Source of the DNA: Ehretia macrophylla
Lineage: Eukaryota; Streptophyta; Magnoliopsida; Boraginales; Ehretiaceae
DNA length: 64,000 nt
Assembly (NCBI GenBank): GCA_037974665.1
Contig: CM075781.1
Span: 31,659,235 to 31,723,234 of the forward strand
Reading direction: 5' to 3'
Positions 59,622 to 64,000 of the stretch are shown here, one piece after another. Made by a program: the position numbers and the translations under genes. Within the stretch, counting starts at the first letter, position 1. Every line of letters starts with the position of its first letter. The notes under the pieces are model-generated. The model was not told the origin of the DNA. It saw nothing but the letters and a program-made list of their open reading frames with translations, and searched no databases.

Positions 59622-62600
59622 GGATTTATGAGGCCAATATGAATTACAAAAAAAAAAAAGTAAAAGACTAATAAAGGTATGGCCTTGGGAGGCTTTTGTT
59701 TTTTCTCTTATAGAAATGGTTTTTCATGTCGAATAAATGTTTAAGTTTCTTCTTGGACCCATATTGAAAAAGAAAAAAAGGAGAAATAAAAAAATATTGA
59801 CGTACTCTTAGTTGACTTAGAGCGTGTGTTAGTATTAGAACATGCTGTTGTAAACGATGTTCGTCTAATATTTGCTAAACAATTATTGATTTTGATTTAC
59901 TAGCAAATATTAGATGAACTAATCTGTAGCAAATTTTGGTTTAACAAACGAAGTTCGTCTAATATTTGCTTCCAGACCCTCTAGATAATATTGCCGTTTC
60001 TTTCTTTCTCTCCTCCACCATGGTTTAAATTGATATCAATCTCTCATATATTTGTAGAGTTCATGCGTGTAAATCTTATAATTAACTATGTGAGAGACTG
60101 ACTTATCAGTCCGAATTGATGAAATAAAAATTTAAAACGAAATTGATCACTAGGCTATAGGTTATAGGTCCTAAATCTGACCAAATTTTGATGTGAGACG
60201 ACCATGCTAGTTCGTTGCCATTTTTGTACATTCGATGTACAAAGACAGAGGTCTTCTACGTCTCAATAAAACGATTCAGTAAATGAGAAAATAAATTTTT
60301 AAATCTTGAAAATAGACACTGATTAAACGGTTATTTATGTGTCTTAGTCTCACATATCAAAGAGGTTATAGGCGAATGATACAAATATAAAGTAAGAATG
60401 ATGATAATATTAATTTAGACTTTCCGCAAACTGTATAAATTATGATTTTAAATAACTTTCATTTTGTATATTTATTTCCATAATAAAGTAGCTTTACACT
60501 AAGTTTCAAGAGCACATCACGTCTAGTAGAAGAGACATTATTCAAAATATACGTTTTTATATAGCACGTGAATCTATATTAATTTTTTTTATAATCGTTT
60601 CAAAACGACAAACCTTTTGAAAAAGGATTGTTATGTAATCCGTTTGAATTAATATTAATTTTTTCATATAAAACGAGTCTCACACATATATGAAATTTAC
60701 TTCATCTCTTACGAACTGATATCAGACTAATTGACAATTTTTTTCAAAATAGAATCTTGACAAACAGATTGGATAACATTCTCCCAAGAGTCGTATACGT
60801 ATTCGCTTCGCTACATTGCACCCATGCCATGGGGAATTACTCAAAACTTATCCATGTCCAAGTAAAATACAACCATTGCACAGAAATCACAGGATTACCC
60901 ACGGGGGACATAAAACAAAGAACAAGCTAACGTGGCAGAAAGAATTTAAGAATGTTACTATATGCAAACTTTGCGTGCAATTAAATTTAAGAATGCGTTT
61001 GATCATAAAGAAAGAAAAGAAGTTAAGAATGTTATTATATGCAAATTTTACGTGTAATCGAATTTAAGAATTAATGACTTTTTTTGCTCGGTAAGAATTA
61101 ATGACTTTGAATATAAAGAAAGAAAAAAATTTAAGAATGTTATTATATGCAAAATTTTCGTGTAATCAAATTTAAGAATGAGTTTGACCATAAAAGAAAG
61201 AAAAGAATTTAGGAATTAATGTGAGTAGATGCAAATTTTGCGTGCAATATAGATTAAGAATTGCTTTGAGCAAAAAAAAAAGAAAAGAAAAGAAGAAAAG
61301 CATTAAAGAATGGGAAGCAGCATCTTAATTATCAGCAGTAGTGTTTGCGTGCAATGGAATTTAAGAATTGGCAAATATGACATGCTGCTGTTAGACAAAT
61401 GCAAGAGGGTTTGTGTGTTTCACTCACCGGAGCGAGAGTCAGAGAGAGAGTGAAATGAAAATTTTAAATTTGTTCATATTATTTTTTAAAAAGATTCAAT
61501 TTAGTCACTATTAATATTTGCATATAACATTTAATATAGTCGTCAATGTTTAATAAAAATTGTGACTAAATTAACTTTTTTTGGAAAATAATAAGGAGTA
61601 AATTGGCCAATTTTGAATAATAGAGAAGAATTTGAAATTTTTGAAAAATAATAGAGAATAAATTGATTAATTTTGAATAATATGAATGAATTTGAAATTT
61701 CAAAAAAAACAATAAGGATCATTTGTGAAATTCTCTTTTTTTTTTTCTTTTAATTAAGGGAACTCTCTCTAAAAAGTATCCAGCTCACATTAAGAGTGTC
61801 ATATTCGAATAAATGATTTTGTTCGGTAAAGGTACGATTCAAGTTAATCAAACATAAAGGTTACCAAGATTAATTCCAAAATAATTAATTTCTTCACTTT
61901 ATCAAATTTAAACTGTAAATAAATCTTTTATCCTCGCCTTTATGGTCTAACCCTTATTACGAGGCAATTTGCCAAGTCACATTAAGAGTGTCATTTGAAT
62001 AAATGATTTTGTTCGGAAAAAAATTATGATTCAAGTTAAACAAACATAAAGGTTATCAAAATTAATTTCAAAACAATTAATTTTTTCATTTCATCAAATT
62101 TAAACTGTGAATAAATTTTTTATCCACGCCTTTATGTTCTAACCCGTTATTAGGAGGCAATTTGCTAAGTCATTATCTTTCATTACATCTTGTAAAGATA
62201 TTACTTTTCTACTTTTTGTATAGTTGACCTATAAGCGTGCAAGGATAGCAATTGTGAATAGTGTTGTCTACGTAACATTATTACGAGAATTTATTTGCGT
62301 ATAACGTTATGATATTATAAGCGAGATTTAATAATAATGAATTATATCTTGATTTGGTTCATTATTGTAAATGTATTCATCAATATTTTTTTTTGTATTG
62401 AATTTAGGAATATTAATGATAGATAAAAAATTATCTATGTACATTCTTTCAATGAATTTTTTTAGAAAATAATGTAATTTATAGGTTAATCGATGATTTC
62501 TTCCTTTTAATATTTGCCAAATATTTTTTGGCAACTCTAATCTTTTAGCATTATAACTTCTTTTGTTAAGACTAATATTTATTGCTAAAGTTACAGTTAT

Positions 62601-62820
62601 GAAAAAATAATGTACATAGTTCACAAAACTTAAATACCACTCATACACTATGATGTTATGAAAGAAACTTCGCTCCATTATTACGTGCCTTTTAAATTCA
62701 TTGCAAGTAGTCACCTCTTTGAACTGGTTGTCTTTGTCTATGACCAAATCCTGTTCGCTAAACAAAGACATGTAAATTACTCATATATATCCAGGGGGTT
62801 GCGCGGGGGGGGGGGGGGGG
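59622..62820. repeat. Repeat block A3, chimera of A1 and A2
   Basis: 59622-61978 follows A1 (including its left flank AGGCCAATATGAATTAC), while 61979-62800 follows A2. Around the switch a segment of about 200 bp is present twice in A1-type and A2-type versions. The block ends in the G tract that starts the hAT-like MITE of A2, where an LTR begins. Confidence 0.85.
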
Positions 62821-64000
62821 TGTCACACCCCAACTCGACCCCACTTACAATCAGTCAGGACGCAACGGAATTTCGGCAGCGTAACGACGGTAAATAGATT
62901 TCCGAGGTTCTAAACCAACCTCATTTATAACATTAAACATCCAATTCTATAACCATACAAACAACAACTCCTCAACAGCATAACAAAACACAACATAACC
63001 GTAATATACAATAATCAGTCTTCGTTATCTGCCTCCGTTCCAACATAACATACAATACCTCAACCTTATCATACATTTTAAAAATAAGTTGAGACACATC
63101 TACAACTTAACCATAGACAAAGAAAGCCACTAAGTTAACATCGTTTGGATCATCATCTTTCAACATCTATTACAATAAGAACCATAAAGCATATAAAAGT
63201 CTATTAAGCTAATATACATGACATTAAACAACATATAATCATGGATAAGACTCAGGAACATATGACTCGTCCACGTAAGGCATATTTTCCTCATCAGGAG
63301 GCACGTACCCGTAATCCGGCTCTACAACACCTGTAAGCATGCAATAATAGAGAGTGAGCTTATATACATAAGCCCAGTGAGGATCCGATAGATCTCGAGC
63401 AAGGTTTACTAAACTCCTTGGAATAATCCTTTGAGTCAGTAAACACACAATAACACAAATAATACTATCATCACATAACTATATAACCAATCAATAAAGG
63501 ATACTCTATTTGGTGTAGCTCCAAACGCCATCACGATCTCAACCGTTCTTCTTATAACTCCCCATTACTCACGCACCCGAGGTACCTCACTAGCCCCTCC
63601 CTCCATGACACCTCCGTCATGCGAGCTGGGGGTAGCCTATGGCAGTCATGCCGTTATCAACCCGACAGCCCAACGCTGCCCGAGAGGTGGCACACACATA
63701 CCAAGACTCCATAATCATCAATCATCAATCAATCATCAATCAATCAATTGGGAGATCAGCAACGAAAGTGCCCGATTCCCGAACTCAATAATAATCAATC
63801 AATAACATCAATATAACATCAATATTAAATTAAACAACAAACAACGAAGTTAGATGACAAAGTAGGCCATCTAACCGGACATGAATAATATACACAGTTA
63901 AACCCTAAATTACTCATCAACAACTCACCATTCAACACTCGAACACCACCCAACCATCTAAAGGAATCGTTCAAGAAATTAAAGAATGACAACCTAAACT
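62821..64000 (-). mobile_element. Gypsy LTR, minus strand, leaving the window
   Basis: TGTCACACCCCAACTCGACC at 62821 is the reverse of a GGGGTGTGACA LTR end. The order of the AGTGAGGATCC and GGCAGTCATGCCGTTATC motifs fits a Gypsy LTR in minus orientation. It is inserted in, or joined to, the G tract at the end of A3. The other end lies beyond the window. Confidence 0.7.

Noticed and set aside
1-64000. tRNA, rRNA, CRISPR or bacterial-type operon features
   Set aside because: tRNA-like pieces seen are SINE-like and lack a complete cloverleaf. No rRNA or CRISPR-like spaced repeats were seen, and introns and plant transposons show that this is plant nuclear DNA.

Overview
This is AT-rich, gene-poor nuclear DNA from a flowering plant, probably a eudicot (lineage not determinable from the sequence). 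The only recognisable host genes are PIP2-type aquaporins on the minus strand, with the usual plant PIP layout of four exons and three introns. Almost everything else that can be named is transposable-element sequence: LTR elements (mostly Gypsy, some Copia), a pararetrovirus fossil, a Helitron end, MULE-, hAT- and Harbinger-like MITEs and SINEs.

Layout. 1-7500: Gypsy-rich block with a large inverted repeat (1-2640), a 2.5-kb solo LTR (2787-5317), degenerate short repeats, and the integrase/chromodomain end of a chromovirus followed by the start of its 3' LTR. 7870-8180: a cluster of GTCAC/GTGAC motifs and a perfect 112-bp AT-rich palindrome. 9044-9740: endogenous caulimovirid fragment, then a Gypsy LTR tail. 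10835-13259: aquaporin copy 1, with a 594-bp solo LTR in intron 3 and a Helitron end about 105 bp upstream of its ATG. 14.2-23.6 kb: intergenic DNA dotted with MITEs and SINE-like repeats. 24.46-25.83 kb: Copia gag fossil split by a hAT-like MITE. 26474-28993: aquaporin copy 2, the most intact. 29338-30683: a MULE-like element with 215-bp terminal inverted repeats around gene-like sequence. 31.3-36.9 kb: a tandem pair of about 2.3-kb repeats (A1, A2). 39.39-47.37 kb: minus-strand long-LTR element without visible coding domains (L2), carrying a SINE and an Angela-like solo LTR. 50.93-51.67 kb: aquaporin copy 3, only the 3' end, cut off by a second long-LTR element (L1, 51.67-58.32 kb). 58.3-59.6 kb: GC-richer gypsy-type ORF fragment. 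59.6-62.8 kb: third A repeat (A3), an A1/A2 chimera. 62.8-64.0 kb: another minus-strand LTR leaving the window.

The aquaporins tell one story: a small PIP2 cluster expanded by duplication (flanks as well as exons are shared) and then decayed. Copy 2 keeps both NPA motifs, the selectivity-filter residues and a TATA box, but its intron-1 acceptor has become AA; shifting both splice sites would restore the frame at the cost of one extra glycine. Copy 1 has NPV in loop B, a lost exon-4 acceptor, a rebuilt C-terminus and a damaged promoter. Copy 3 is a fragment.

I found no convincing undescribed functional system. The strongest points for follow-up are the compensating splice shift in aquaporin copy 2, the gene-carrying MULE-like element, the non-autonomous L1/L2 family with its repeated hairpin units, the 112-bp palindrome, and several transposon insertions dated by exact empty sites in paralogous copies.
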